A stretch of DNA of 64,000 nt from an uncultured Bacteroidia bacterium (GTDB lineage: Bacteria > Bacteroidota > Bacteroidia > Bacteroidales > F082), in NCBI GenBank assembly GCA_902769875.1, contig CACXQV010000001.1, forward strand, positions 62,001-126,000. Reading direction: 5' to 3'. Positions 8,735 to 16,756 of this stretch are shown in pieces; position 1 is the stretch's first letter, and each line of letters opens with the position of its first letter. The notes below the pieces were generated by a model that had not been told where the DNA came from, did not search any database, and saw nothing but the letters and a program-made list of their open reading frames with translations. The translations under genes were made by a program, and so were the position numbers.

Positions 8735-9928
8735 TTATTTTTCTTTGTCATTAATGAAATCTTTTTCGGAAATGTATTGCAGAAGATAAGATTTAATATC
8801 CTCTTCCGATGGAAGTTGCAGTCTGTATTTGCTTACAAAAAGGTTCTGCGACAAACCTTCTGTAGCATAACGGACTGTAGTTTCGCCATAGTCTGTGCAA
8901 AGCAACAAGCCAATGGGTGGATTGTCTTCGGGTTGCATAATTTCATGACGAAAATAGTTTAGATACATATTCAATTGCGAAGCATATTCATGACGAAAAC
9001 GGTCTATTTTCAGTTCGACAATAAAATGGCATTTGAGAATACGGTGGTAAAATACAAGATCTGCCTTAAAATAGTCTTGGTCTATGAGCAATCGCTTTTG
9101 ACGTGCCTCAAAACAAAAGCCATTGCCCAATTCCAGAAGAAACTGCTGCAGGTGATTCAAAATGGCCGTTTCCAATTTCGATTCCGTGACAAGTTTATCC
9201 TCTGGCAAGTTCAAAAATTCCATTGCCATAGGATTGTGAATGATGTCAGACGCTTGCATCTGCGTTCTTCCATCATTGGTATACGCTTGCAATGTTTTTT
9301 TACTCTTGGAAAGCCCCATGCGCTCATAATAAAGTGAAGAAACCTGACGGTCAAGTTCCTTGATAGTCCAACATCCATGTATAACCTCTTGTTCGTAAAA
9401 GGTGCGTTTGAGAGGTTCTTTGATGTTGGAAAGATAAATCAAATGAGTCGCTGAAAGATTATTGAACAATCTCTGAGGCGGCGTTTGCCATTTTTCCAAT
9501 TCAAGGCTTGGAGAAATTGCGGTCGGCAACCGCAATATTTCTTCTTTCAAAAAAGATTGTTCAGATTTTGCGGTCGGCAACCGCAAAATCTGATCCTTAT
9601 CTTTAAGGATATAAGGAATTATTTCTGTACCCAAATAAGGATAAACCAAATACATCTGACGAAACTCGTATAAACGACGCTCTCCCAATCCCCGCTTATT
9701 GATTCGAGATGCCAATCGCTTCAACAAAGCCTCTCCATATTGTGCCCTATCGGAACCTTTTTGTTCGTATTCAACGATATAGTAACCGACAATCCAATTA
9801 CGGGCAGTCAATGAAAGATTGACAGCGTGTGCAGCCCGAGAGAGCAACAAGCCTTGAATATCAATGATGCGTTTAGCCAGATATTCGAAACTCATCAAAT
9901 CATCAGATGTAGTTACCGTATTTCCCAT
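8735..9928 (-). CDS. YhcG/DUF1016 family PD-(D/E)XK nuclease
   Basis: Protein of 397 aa. The N-terminal DUF1016 helical domain includes TARNWIVGYYIVEYEQKGSD and LGERRLYEFRQMYLVYP. The C-terminal nuclease domain shows KADLVFYHRILKCHFIVELK (D and E-L-K), then NMYLNYFRHEI and the family signature PPIGLLLCTDYGETTVRYA. Members occur near restriction, defence and mobile loci; cellular targets are poorly known. The gene is lodged between susC (16 bp upstream) and susD (8 bp downstream), where no gene is normally found. Its middle encodes ILRLPTA twice, 17 residues apart, from hairpin-forming DNA. It would be co-transcribed with the transporter genes. Confidence 0.87.
   Translation of the reverse strand: MGNTVTTSDDLMSFEYLAKRIIDIQGLLLSRAAHAVNLSLTARNWIVGYYIVEYEQKGSDRAQYGEALLKRLASRINKRGLGERRLYEFRQMYLVYPYLGTEIIPYILKDKDQILRLPTAKSEQSFLKEEILRLPTAISPSLELEKWQTPPQRLFNNLSATHLIYLSNIKEPLKRTFYEQEVIHGCWTIKELDRQVSSLYYERMGLSKSKKTLQAYTNDGRTQMQASDIIHNPMAMEFLNLPEDKLVTESKLETAILNHLQQFLLELGNGFCFEARQKRLLIDQDYFKADLVFYHRILKCHFIVELKIDRFRHEYASQLNMYLNYFRHEIMQPEDNPPIGLLLCTDYGETTVRYATEGLSQNLFVSKYRLQLPSEEDIKSYLLQYISEKDFINDKEK
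9517..9592. repeat. Two in-frame palindromic repeats inside the DUF1016 gene
   Basis: The 19-mer TTGCGGTCGGCAACCGCAA occurs exactly twice, at 9517-9535 and 9568-9586, 51 bp (17 codons) apart. The second copy extends to a perfect 13-bp stem: CAGATTTTGCGGT and ACCGCAAAATCTG around the loop CGGCA (9562-9592). Both are translated as LRLPTA in the host protein. They resemble short palindromic elements that spread in frame through coding sequence. Confidence 0.85.
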
Positions 9929-9944
9929 ATACCTTAAATACTTA

Positions 9945-12900
9945 TTACAAACTCACCTTCAGCGAAACCATAAACGACCGCGTTCCCGGATAGGAAGCAT
10001 ACTCCAAGCCTTGGGCGTTGCCTGAGCCTTGGGTGCCTTCGGGGTTGATGTTGTCGGGCAGGGTCTTGTAGAAATAGAACAAGTCGCGGCCCACGAGGGA
10101 GAGCGAAGCCTGCTTGAAGAGGTTCTGCTTGTCTAACCAATGGCGCGGGAAGTCGAAGGTGAGCGAAACCTCGCGCAGCTTAACCCAAGTGTTGTTGACA
10201 ATGCCGGGCTTGGAGAGAACAGGCCCCCAACCGCCGAAGTTGGGCATGTATTTGTAAAGATAATGCACCACGTTTTCGTTTTCGTGGGCTTCGCCCGTCT
10301 CGGTGTTGATGCAATAGCCAGGCAAGACGATACCGTAGTTGCCGACGAAATTGCCCTCCGAGTCGTAGTAAGGCAGGCCATTGCCTTCGCGCTCATAGAG
10401 CGATGTCGGGCTTTGGCCCGTTTGCATACCCACCACGTATGAAGCGCAATAGATTTGGCCGCCCAACTTGGCATCGACCAAGGCATAGAGCGACCAATTC
10501 TTATAGGAAGCCCTCAGGTTGATGCCGCCCGTCACCAAAGGGGCGCAATTGCCCACCGGCACGCGGTTGTCGGTCATCAGATAGGTGGTTCCCGTCTCGT
10601 TCAGCAAAGGCAGGGGTTTTCCGTTGGCATCATAGAAAGGCCCAACCACTTGTCCGTCGGGCATCGTGTATTCATAAACGTAGTCCCAACCGTAGATGGT
10701 GCCATATTCATCGCCTTCCTCGACGGCGATGGCAGGGCCGTTGGAGCCCCAAATCTCGGAAAGGAGGTACATGCTGGAACCCGACAAGTCGACAATCTTG
10801 TTCTTATTGCGAGCAAAGTTCAAGCCGACCTGCACGCCGTAGTCCTTGCCTTGAGCCAAGTCGTAGGTCAGGATGGCCTCGATACCCTTGTTGGTCACCA
10901 CGCCCGTGTTGATGGTCACGTTGTTGGCGCCCGACGAAGGGGCAAGGGGCGATGAAAGGATTTGGTCCCAACTGTAGATGTCGTAATAGGTGAAGTCCAT
11001 ATTGAACCTTGCACCCAATCCGAGGTCGAAGCCCAACTCGTATGAGCGTTGGCGCTGGGGCTTCAGCTCCAAGGGTGGCACCACAGAGGGCAAAGTGGCC
11101 GAAAGCTGGTGGCCAAACGAGCCCGTGTTGTAGGTGTAGGTCAGCTGATAAGGCTCGGTGTCGCTGGCGGTTTGTGCCCACGATGCCCTCAGTTTCAGGA
11201 AGTTGACCGGACCCCAATTCCATTTCTTGAAGGCCGACGTAGGCACGAAGCTCAAAGTGGCCGAAGGATAGAAATAGCTGTTGTTGTTGATGGGCAAGGT
11301 CGACGACCAGTCGTTACGTCCGGTGACGTCCAAGAACAGCCAGTCGCTATAGCTCAAGTTGAAGAAGGCATACAGCGAGTTGACCTGCTTTTCCCATTTC
11401 GACTCGCCGAAAACACGCTCGGTGGCGCTGGAATAGTTGTAGATGGTGTAAAGATTGGCGTAGGCCCAAGTGCCTGAGGAGCCGTTGATGCCGTCGCGGT
11501 AGCCGTAATACTGCTCGCCGCCCGCCGAGAAACGCACGTTGAACTTCGAGCCAAAAACCTTGTCCTTGTAGGCCGTGAGCAAAAAGTCCATATCGCGAGT
11601 GATTGCCGACGACTTGTTCTTCGAGTAGTAGCCGCCAGCCAAGCCGTCGATGGTGGTGGGCTTGTTCTTGGTGGTGTAGGTGTCGCCGGTCCAGTCCAAA
11701 GCCACTTTCGCGCTCGCGGTCAGCCAAGGCGTGATGTCGTAGAGCAGGCGGACGGAGCCGAACATTTTGTCGCGGTCGAGGGTCGTGTTGTTGTTGTGGA
11801 ATGTCCAGAACGTGCTGCTGTAGATGTAGGGGTAAGGATAGCCGTCGAACAGGTTCATCGTGCCGTCCTCGTTCTCGTAGGTCGTGCTTTCGATGCCTTG
11901 CCAGCTGCGGGGCCAGCTGTAGAGCAAGCCCTTGTTGAAGTTGCTGTTCGACTCACCGATTTCAGGCGAGTTGAGGCGGAAGTAATCCAAATAGTTGAAC
12001 GCCACATCGACCTTGATTTTGTCGGAAACGTTGATCAAGCTACCCACGCTGACGGTGGTCTGCCTGAGATTCGTATTGTCGATGATGGCGTCGGTGCGCG
12101 AGTCGGTGAACGAAACGCGGACGCTGCCGAAGTCGCCGGCGTTCTGGAAGGCGATGTTATGGTTCATCGTGTGGCCGTTTTTGAAGAGCATCTTCAAGTT
12201 GTCGGGCTGTGGCGAATACTTTCGTATCTTTCCGTCCCACCACAACACGCTCTCACCGTTCATCGCCGGGCCCCAGCTTTGCGCGCCGCCATAATAGCCA
12301 AAGGTGGTGTTGGTAGGCTCGCCCGCCGGGCCGTCGTCCACACTGTAGGTGTACGGAAATTCATACACTTGGTTGCCTTCCTCGTCAAACATGCCTTCGA
12401 TGGGCTTCAATTCGGGCGTGTCGAAGGTGATGGGGCCGCAGCCGCCGTATTTATTCTGCACCGAACGATAGAGATAAGGCGTAGTGATTTTGAAACCAGC
12501 GGAATAGCTGATGCCCAAGCCGCGCTGTTTCGAGCCTTTCTTGGTGGTGATGAGCACCACGCCGTTGCCGCCGCGCGAGCCGTAAAGCGCCGCCGCCGTG
12601 GGGCCTTTCAGGATGTCGAGGCTCTCGATGTCCTCTTGGTTGATGTTGTTGAGGGCCGTGCCCCAGTCGCGGCCACCGCTCCATTCGGTGAGGCCGCCTT
12701 CGTTGGTCATCGGAACGCCGTCCACCACGATGAGCGGCTGGTTGTCGCCGAAGATGCTGTTGTTGCCACGGATGGTGATACGCGACGAGCCGCCGTCGAC
12801 GCCATTCGGGTTGATGATTTGCACACCTGCCGAGCGGCCACTCAGTGCGCTGATGACGCTGCCCGAGCCCGACTTGGCAATCATGTCGCCGCCGATTTCC

Positions 12901-13280
12901 TCGGTGGCATAGCCCAACTCGCGTTTCTGGCGTTTGATGCCGAGGGCAGTCACCACAACGTCGTCCAACGTTTGCGCATCCACTTCAAGCAATACATCGA
13001 TTTTGGTTTTCCCTTTGATGGCGATTTCTTTGGTCTTGTAGCCTACAAAGCTGAAAATCAGCACATCTTGGCCATCGGCTTTCAAAGTGTAGTTACCGTC
13101 CAAGTCGGTCACTGTACCGTTTGCCGTGCCTTTCACCTGCACGGTAACGCCGGGCAGTCCATAGCCATCGTCGCTCGAAATCACCTTACCGCTCACCGCC
13201 ATGCTTTGCGCAAGGGCGGCAAAAGGTGTGGCCAGAGCAAGAAAAAGTAGAAAAAGTAAAGTTTTTCTGTTCATAGACAT
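9945..13280 (-). CDS. SusC/RagA TonB-dependent outer-membrane transporter
   Basis: Outer-membrane beta-barrel transporter of 1111 aa that imports large nutrients using TonB energy. Signal peptide about 3-25 (LLFLLFLALATPFAALAQ). Residues about 28-105 form the CarboxypepD_reg-like domain (VSGKVISSDDGYGLPGVTV, GTANGTVTDLDGNYTL). The plug follows with the SusC signatures VVVTALGIKRQKRELGYA and DIESLDILKGPTAAALYGSR, then the 22-strand barrel ending in SFMVSLKVSL. A second ATG two codons downstream (MNRKTLLFL) is an equally good start. It heads a transcript with its own -7 element. SusD is displaced by the DUF1016 gene. The substrate is not readable from sequence; the linked PNGase F-like enzyme points to glycoprotein-derived material. 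Confidence 0.95.
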   Translation of the reverse strand: MSMNRKTLLFLLFLALATPFAALAQSMAVSGKVISSDDGYGLPGVTVQVKGTANGTVTDLDGNYTLKADGQDVLIFSFVGYKTKEIAIKGKTKIDVLLEVDAQTLDDVVVTALGIKRQKRELGYATEEIGGDMIAKSGSGSVISALSGRSAGVQIINPNGVDGGSSRITIRGNNSIFGDNQPLIVVDGVPMTNEGGLTEWSGGRDWGTALNNINQEDIESLDILKGPTAAALYGSRGGNGVVLITTKKGSKQRGLGISYSAGFKITTPYLYRSVQNKYGGCGPITFDTPELKPIEGMFDEEGNQVYEFPYTYSVDDGPAGEPTNTTFGYYGGAQSWGPAMNGESVLWWDGKIRKYSPQPDNLKMLFKNGHTMNHNIAFQNAGDFGSVRVSFTDSRTDAIIDNTNLRQTTVSVGSLINVSDKIKVDVAFNYLDYFRLNSPEIGESNSNFNKGLLYSWPRSWQGIESTTYENEDGTMNLFDGYPYPYIYSSTFWTFHNNNTTLDRDKMFGSVRLLYDITPWLTASAKVALDWTGDTYTTKNKPTTIDGLAGGYYSKNKSSAITRDMDFLLTAYKDKVFGSKFNVRFSAGGEQYYGYRDGINGSSGTWAYANLYTIYNYSSATERVFGESKWEKQVNSLYAFFNLSYSDWLFLDVTGRNDWSSTLPINNNSYFYPSATLSFVPTSAFKKWNWGPVNFLKLRASWAQTASDTEPYQLTYTYNTGSFGHQLSATLPSVVPPLELKPQRQRSYELGFDLGLGARFNMDFTYYDIYSWDQILSSPLAPSSGANNVTINTGVVTNKGIEAILTYDLAQGKDYGVQVGLNFARNKNKIVDLSGSSMYLLSEIWGSNGPAIAVEEGDEYGTIYGWDYVYEYTMPDGQVVGPFYDANGKPLPLLNETGTTYLMTDNRVPVGNCAPLVTGGINLRASYKNWSLYALVDAKLGGQIYCASYVVGMQTGQSPTSLYEREGNGLPYYDSEGNFVGNYGIVLPGYCINTETGEAHENENVVHYLYKYMPNFGGWGPVLSKPGIVNNTWVKLREVSLTFDFPRHWLDKQNLFKQASLSLVGRDLFYFYKTLPDNINPEGTQGSGNAQGLEYASYPGTRSFMVSLKVSL

Positions 13281-13303
13281 TAAGTTTTACATGATTTACG
13301 AGG

Positions 13304-13311
13304 CAAAAATA
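13304..13311 (-). promoter_or_regulatory. Probable -7 element of the susC operon
   Basis: TATTTTTG on the minus strand fits TAnnTTTG and lies 24 bp before the susC start. It would drive susC, the DUF1016 gene, susD and the PNGase F-like gene. Confidence 0.55.
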
Positions 13312-13364
13312 GGAATTATTCTGATAGTAATCAAGAAAACCTGTGAGGATAACAAAAAATAATC

Positions 13365-13372
13365 TACCTTTG
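13365..13372 (+). promoter_or_regulatory. Probable -7 element of the DUF234 ATPase gene
   Basis: TACCTTTG followed by C fits TAnnTTTG; the start codon is 68 bp downstream, leaving room for the palindromic leader. Confidence 0.55.
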
Positions 13373-13385
13373 CCATCGCTAACGA

Positions 13386-13424
13386 GTTGCGAAACGGCCG
13401 TTTCGGAAATGGCGGTTTCGCAAC
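13386..13424 (+). repeat. Nested palindromes in the leader of the DUF234 ATPase gene
   Basis: The outer arms GTTGCGAAAC (13386-13395) and GTTTCGCAAC (13415-13424) are exact complements. The left part also holds a perfect 16-bp palindrome, CGAAACGGCCGTTTCG (13390-13405). The two pairings exclude each other, so the leader could switch between folds, or the DNA could be an operator for a dimeric protein. It ends 15 bp before the start codon. Confidence 0.7.
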
Positions 13425-13439
13425 TGAAAACTATGGAAA

Positions 13440-14759
13440 ATGAAATTCTACGACAGAGAAAACGAGTTGGAATATTTACGGGAAACCTACAGGCAATCTG
13501 CTGAAAACGCGAAGTTTACGATTGTCATTGGAAGGCGGCGCATTGGAAAGACCTCGTTGGTGTTGAAAGCCTACGAAGGAACACCCATGCTGTATTTTTT
13601 CGTTGCGCGAAAATCGGAAAGCGAACTTTGCGAAGCATATCTTGAAGAAATCGAACGGGTTTTAGGCATTCCGTTCGTGGGGCGCAGCCATAGTTTTGCC
13701 GAAGTCTTCGAATTGCTGATGAAACTTTCCAAAAAACAGAATTTCACCGTCTTTATCGATGAGTTCCAGGAATTTTTCAGGGTCAACAAATCGGTTTTCA
13801 GCGATATGCAGCGCATTTGGGACCTTTATGAAAAGGAGTCGCACATCAATTTGGTGGTCTGCGGATCGGTTTATTCCATGATGAAGAAAATCTTCAAAGA
13901 CCGCAAGGAACCCCTTTATGGCCGCAGTACCGGCGAACTTCGCCTCAAGCCCTTCATGCCTTCCGTCCTCAAGCAAATACTTGGCGACGCCTTGCCCAAC
14001 TATTCAAAAGAAGATCTTTTGGCGCTGTATTCGCTCACTGGAGGCGTGGCAAAATATGTGCAACTGCTCATCGATGCCAAAGCCTTTTCGAAAAAAGCCA
14101 TGATCGACTACATCGTCAGCGCCAACTCGCCTATGCTCAACGAGGGGAAAAACAGCCTCATCGAGGAGTTCGGAAGGGATTACGGCGTGTATTTCTCCAT
14201 ACTTTCGTGCGTAGCACGGGGACGCAACACCCGCACCGAAATCGAGGATGTGGTTGGACGCGAAGTGGGGGGCTATCTGACCAACCTCGAACGCGAGTAT
14301 GAACTAATCAAAAAACGCCAACCGATGTTCGAGAAATCTGTTTCAAAAAACGTCCGCTACGAACTCGACGATGCTTTCTATTGCTTTTGGTTCCGTTTTA
14401 TCTTCAAGTATAGCTATATCGTTGAAATAGAAAATTTTGAGAAACTAAAAGAAATCATCAACCGCGACTATGAGACTTTTAGCGGGCTGATGCTTGAACG
14501 CTATTTCCAAGCCAAAGCCATCGAGAGCGGACAGTACACCCGAATCGGTCGCTGGTGGGACCGCAAAGGACACAACGAAATCGACCTGATTGCCGAAAAC
14601 GAACTTGATGATATGGTCGTTTTTCATGAAATCAAGCGTGATGCCGACGAATTACGCATAAGTGAATTGAAAGCCAAAGCGGAAACATTCCTAACCGCAA
14701 CCCACGCTTTCAAAGGCTATTCCATGGAGTGCAAAGGCTTGTCGATGGAAGATATGTAA
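13440..14759 (+). CDS. Archaeal-type ATPase with C-terminal DUF234 nuclease-like domain
   Basis: Protein of 439 aa. The N-terminal ATPase_2 (STAND-like) domain begins KFYDRENELEYLRETY and has Walker A IGRRRIGKTSLV (about 30-41) and Walker B FTVFIDEFQEF (about 101-111). A sensor-like SVYSMMKKIF and the typical DRKEPLYGRSTGELRLKPF follow. A winged-helix region (RGRNTRTEIEDVVG) precedes the C-terminal DUF234 PD-(D/E)XK-like core: RWWDRKGHNEIDLIA, then VVFHEIKR. The ATG at 13440 overlaps an out-of-frame upstream ATG at 13433. It is monocistronic and divergent from the susC operon. Function is unknown; such proteins are often suspected in defence or mobile-element biology. Confidence 0.87.
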   Translation: MKFYDRENELEYLRETYRQSAENAKFTIVIGRRRIGKTSLVLKAYEGTPMLYFFVARKSESELCEAYLEEIERVLGIPFVGRSHSFAEVFELLMKLSKKQNFTVFIDEFQEFFRVNKSVFSDMQRIWDLYEKESHINLVVCGSVYSMMKKIFKDRKEPLYGRSTGELRLKPFMPSVLKQILGDALPNYSKEDLLALYSLTGGVAKYVQLLIDAKAFSKKAMIDYIVSANSPMLNEGKNSLIEEFGRDYGVYFSILSCVARGRNTRTEIEDVVGREVGGYLTNLEREYELIKKRQPMFEKSVSKNVRYELDDAFYCFWFRFIFKYSYIVEIENFEKLKEIINRDYETFSGLMLERYFQAKAIESGQYTRIGRWWDRKGHNEIDLIAENELDDMVVFHEIKRDADELRISELKAKAETFLTATHAFKGYSMECKGLSMEDM

Positions 14760-14916
14760 AAAAGGGCTGCCAAGGTGCTTCTACAAGATCGGCATCCATG
14801 CAACAGCCCTCATTATAGTGGATTTCTAATTATCTTATTATCAAGAATTTGAGAAATAGGAGATTTCAACGTAGTTAATTTGAGACAAAATTGCAGGCAA
14901 TTTATGGAAATGCCTT

Positions 14917-15003
14917 TTATTCCATCACGATTTTCTGCGTCTTCACATCATCGCCGTTCACGAGGCGAAGGACATACACGCCCGCTGGCATCCCAGCTGA
15001 AAA
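14917..15003 (-). pseudogene. Orphan fragment of a T9SS C-terminal sorting domain
   Basis: The minus strand reads SAGMPAGVYVLRLVNGDDV followed by KTQKIVME and a stop. This is the final 28 or so residues of a type A sorting domain, matching intact copies elsewhere in the window (LPSGIYFVHVIGG). There is no cargo protein upstream: the frame runs into the 3' end of the GpsA-like gene 22 bp away. It looks like the remnant of a deleted secreted-protein gene. The rest of the 265-bp gap 14760-15024 contains only a weak inverted repeat (AGGGCTG at 14763, CAGCCCT at 14804) after the ATPase gene. Confidence 0.7.
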
Positions 15004-15024
15004 ACAACCACAATTCCTGCGAAG

Positions 15025-16041
15025 CTATGCCAACAATCCTTCAAGCCTTTTCATCGCTTTGCGGGCGGGCAAACCTTCATAAAGCACTTGATATGCCATC
15101 TCGGCGATAGGCAGTTGCGACTTTTTGTCCTCGGTGAGGAAGGGCAGCATCGCGGAGGCAAAATAGCCTTCGGCCACCATCGTCATCTCGTTGAGAGCGG
15201 TCTTCACCGTGTTGCCCCTGCCAATCAGCATACCAAACTGCCGGTTGCGGCTGTGGCTCGAATAGCACGACACCAAAAGGTCGCCGAAGAAATCGGACGG
15301 GTTGAACTTGGTCAGCTCATAGACGCTTTGAGGGTCAAGCAAGAAATACATCTCCTTGATGCAATTGGCCACCAAAACGGCGATGAAGTTGTCGCCATAG
15401 CCCAGGCCAACCGCCATGCCCACCATGATGGCATAGATGTTTTTCAGCACCGACGAATGCTCCAGATAATGCATATCCTTCAGGTAATTCAACTTGAGAA
15501 ACGGCGTTTGTAGCTTTTCGCCCACAACCCGTGCATTAGCTATATTATTGCAAGCCAACGACATATAAGTGAGCTGACCGTGACCCACCTCTTCGGCGTG
15601 GGTAGGGCCGCACACGAAGCACAGCTGCGAATCACAAAGGCCGTAACGCTGTTTCAGGTAGTCGGTGACAAACATCTTTTCGTCGGAAACGACCCCCTTG
15701 ATGGCCGAAACCACCATCTTTTCCTTCAAAGGCACTTGCAAATCAGAGAGATAGTCTTTCAGATAAGCCGCAGGCGTCACCAAAAAGAGGATTTCGGCAT
15801 CGGAAACGGCGGCGTTCACGTCGTCGGAAAGACTGATTCGGCGCATATCGAAGTCGACATCGGAGAGATAGCGGCAGTTGCGGCCTTCGTTTTGCAGCGA
15901 CTCCATCACCTCGGCATTGCGGACATACCAACCCACATACAATTGGTTCATCGTCAGCACCTTGACGATGGCCGTGGCCCAACTGCCGTGCCCGATGACG
16001 GCACAGCGCGATTCCTTACTGATGTTCAAACGGCATCCCAT
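15025..16041 (-). CDS. gpsA: NAD(P)H-dependent glycerol-3-phosphate dehydrogenase
   Basis: Reduces dihydroxyacetone phosphate to sn-glycerol-3-phosphate for phospholipid synthesis; 338 aa, cytosolic. The Rossmann motif is VIGHGSWATAI (about 14-24). Further family blocks are AEILFLVTPAAYLKDYL, KMVVSAIKGV, CFVCGPTHAEEV and the catalytic segment LEHSSVLKNIYAIMVGMAVG, where Lys of LKN matches the conserved active-site lysine. ATG at 16041 was chosen over a TTG upstream because it precedes the Rossmann fold directly and lies downstream of a -7 element. It has its own promoter although it lies at the end of the pigment gene block; it may be a housekeeping neighbour rather than a cluster member. Confidence 0.9.
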   Translation of the reverse strand: MGCRLNISKESRCAVIGHGSWATAIVKVLTMNQLYVGWYVRNAEVMESLQNEGRNCRYLSDVDFDMRRISLSDDVNAAVSDAEILFLVTPAAYLKDYLSDLQVPLKEKMVVSAIKGVVSDEKMFVTDYLKQRYGLCDSQLCFVCGPTHAEEVGHGQLTYMSLACNNIANARVVGEKLQTPFLKLNYLKDMHYLEHSSVLKNIYAIMVGMAVGLGYGDNFIAVLVANCIKEMYFLLDPQSVYELTKFNPSDFFGDLLVSCYSSHSRNRQFGMLIGRGNTVKTALNEMTMVAEGYFASAMLPFLTEDKKSQLPIAEMAYQVLYEGLPARKAMKRLEGLLA

Positions 16042-16059
16042 AGCGATAAAAATTCCGCG

Positions 16060-16067
16060 CAAAGATA
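16060..16067 (-). promoter_or_regulatory. Probable -7 element of gpsA
   Basis: TATCTTTG on the minus strand fits TAnnTTTG, 19 bp before the chosen gpsA start, and excludes the upstream TTG as a start. Confidence 0.5.
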
Positions 16068-16113
16068 GTGATTTATCCTTGCGCGGAAAGTTTTCTCTTG
16101 AAAACAGCCCGAA

Positions 16114-16701
16114 TCAGAAATTGAGGCTGAAAGTCAAGCCGAGGCCGAGGTTGGCCTGTTCGGGCGATGCATTGCAGCGCATGACCGAAGGCGAAAGATT
16201 GTAGGAAAACGCTGGCTTGCCGTGGCTTGAATTGTAGCCCTCGGCAATTCTGCTGATTTTTCCGGCAGCCACTCCGCGAAGCACATAGCCAGTGGGAAGA
16301 AGTATGTTGCCGACAACAAAAGAGGTCGCACCTGTTACCAACAATACTACCCCAATACCATCCAATCCCATGTAAGTGTGATTGCCCAGCTCAATGGCCA
16401 CAAAAGCCAGCCCCAAGGTGTACAATCCTATTCCGCCTCCAAACGCAGCCCATCCGCCATTTTTCAGTCCGTTGCCGGTTCTGTAGAGTTTTCTGCCAGT
16501 GCAATAGCTGTCAAAGCCTTCCTCGCCCAGCAACTGCAATAATTCCGCATCAGGAATTATCTGGTTTCCAACGCCTTGCGCAAAGCAAAGATTGTGGTCT
16601 TTCCGCACCATTTCACCTTGTTGGTTCAATGTGCCGTTTCCTTGTGCCATGGTTGCCAAACTTGCAACCACAAGCACCAATGATAACAATAGTCTTTTCA
16701 T
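16114..16701 (-). CDS. Hypothetical exported membrane protein
   Basis: 195 aa, not recognised. A signal peptide (KRLLLSLVLVVASLATMAQG) is followed by a polar region with FDSYCTGRKLYRTGNGLKNGG, then two hydrophobic glycine-rich segments (about 90-150: FGGGIGLYTLGLAFVAIEL, VVLLVTGATSFVVGN). The C-terminus ends in alternating hydrophobic residues and a terminal Phe (LGLGLTFSLNF), as in outer-membrane proteins. Start taken at the ATG directly before the signal peptide, three codons inside a longer frame. It lies between gpsA and the acyltransferase gene in the same direction. Confidence 0.7.
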   Translation of the reverse strand: MKRLLLSLVLVVASLATMAQGNGTLNQQGEMVRKDHNLCFAQGVGNQIIPDAELLQLLGEEGFDSYCTGRKLYRTGNGLKNGGWAAFGGGIGLYTLGLAFVAIELGNHTYMGLDGIGVVLLVTGATSFVVGNILLPTGYVLRGVAAGKISRIAEGYNSSHGKPAFSYNLSPSVMRCNASPEQANLGLGLTFSLNF

Positions 16702-16756
16702 GACGAACAAATTTTATGGTTAATAATCCGTTTTTCACTACAAATATCGTGCAAAA

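Noticed and set aside
11796..13250. Long open frame on the plus strand opposite susC (about 484 codons)
   Set aside because: Antisense shadow of a well-recognised SusC gene; composition is Val/Arg/His-rich with no domain, typical of the complementary frame of a GC3-rich gene.
14763..14810. Terminator after the DUF234 ATPase gene
   Set aside because: Stem of only 7 bp with a 34-nt loop and no T-run.
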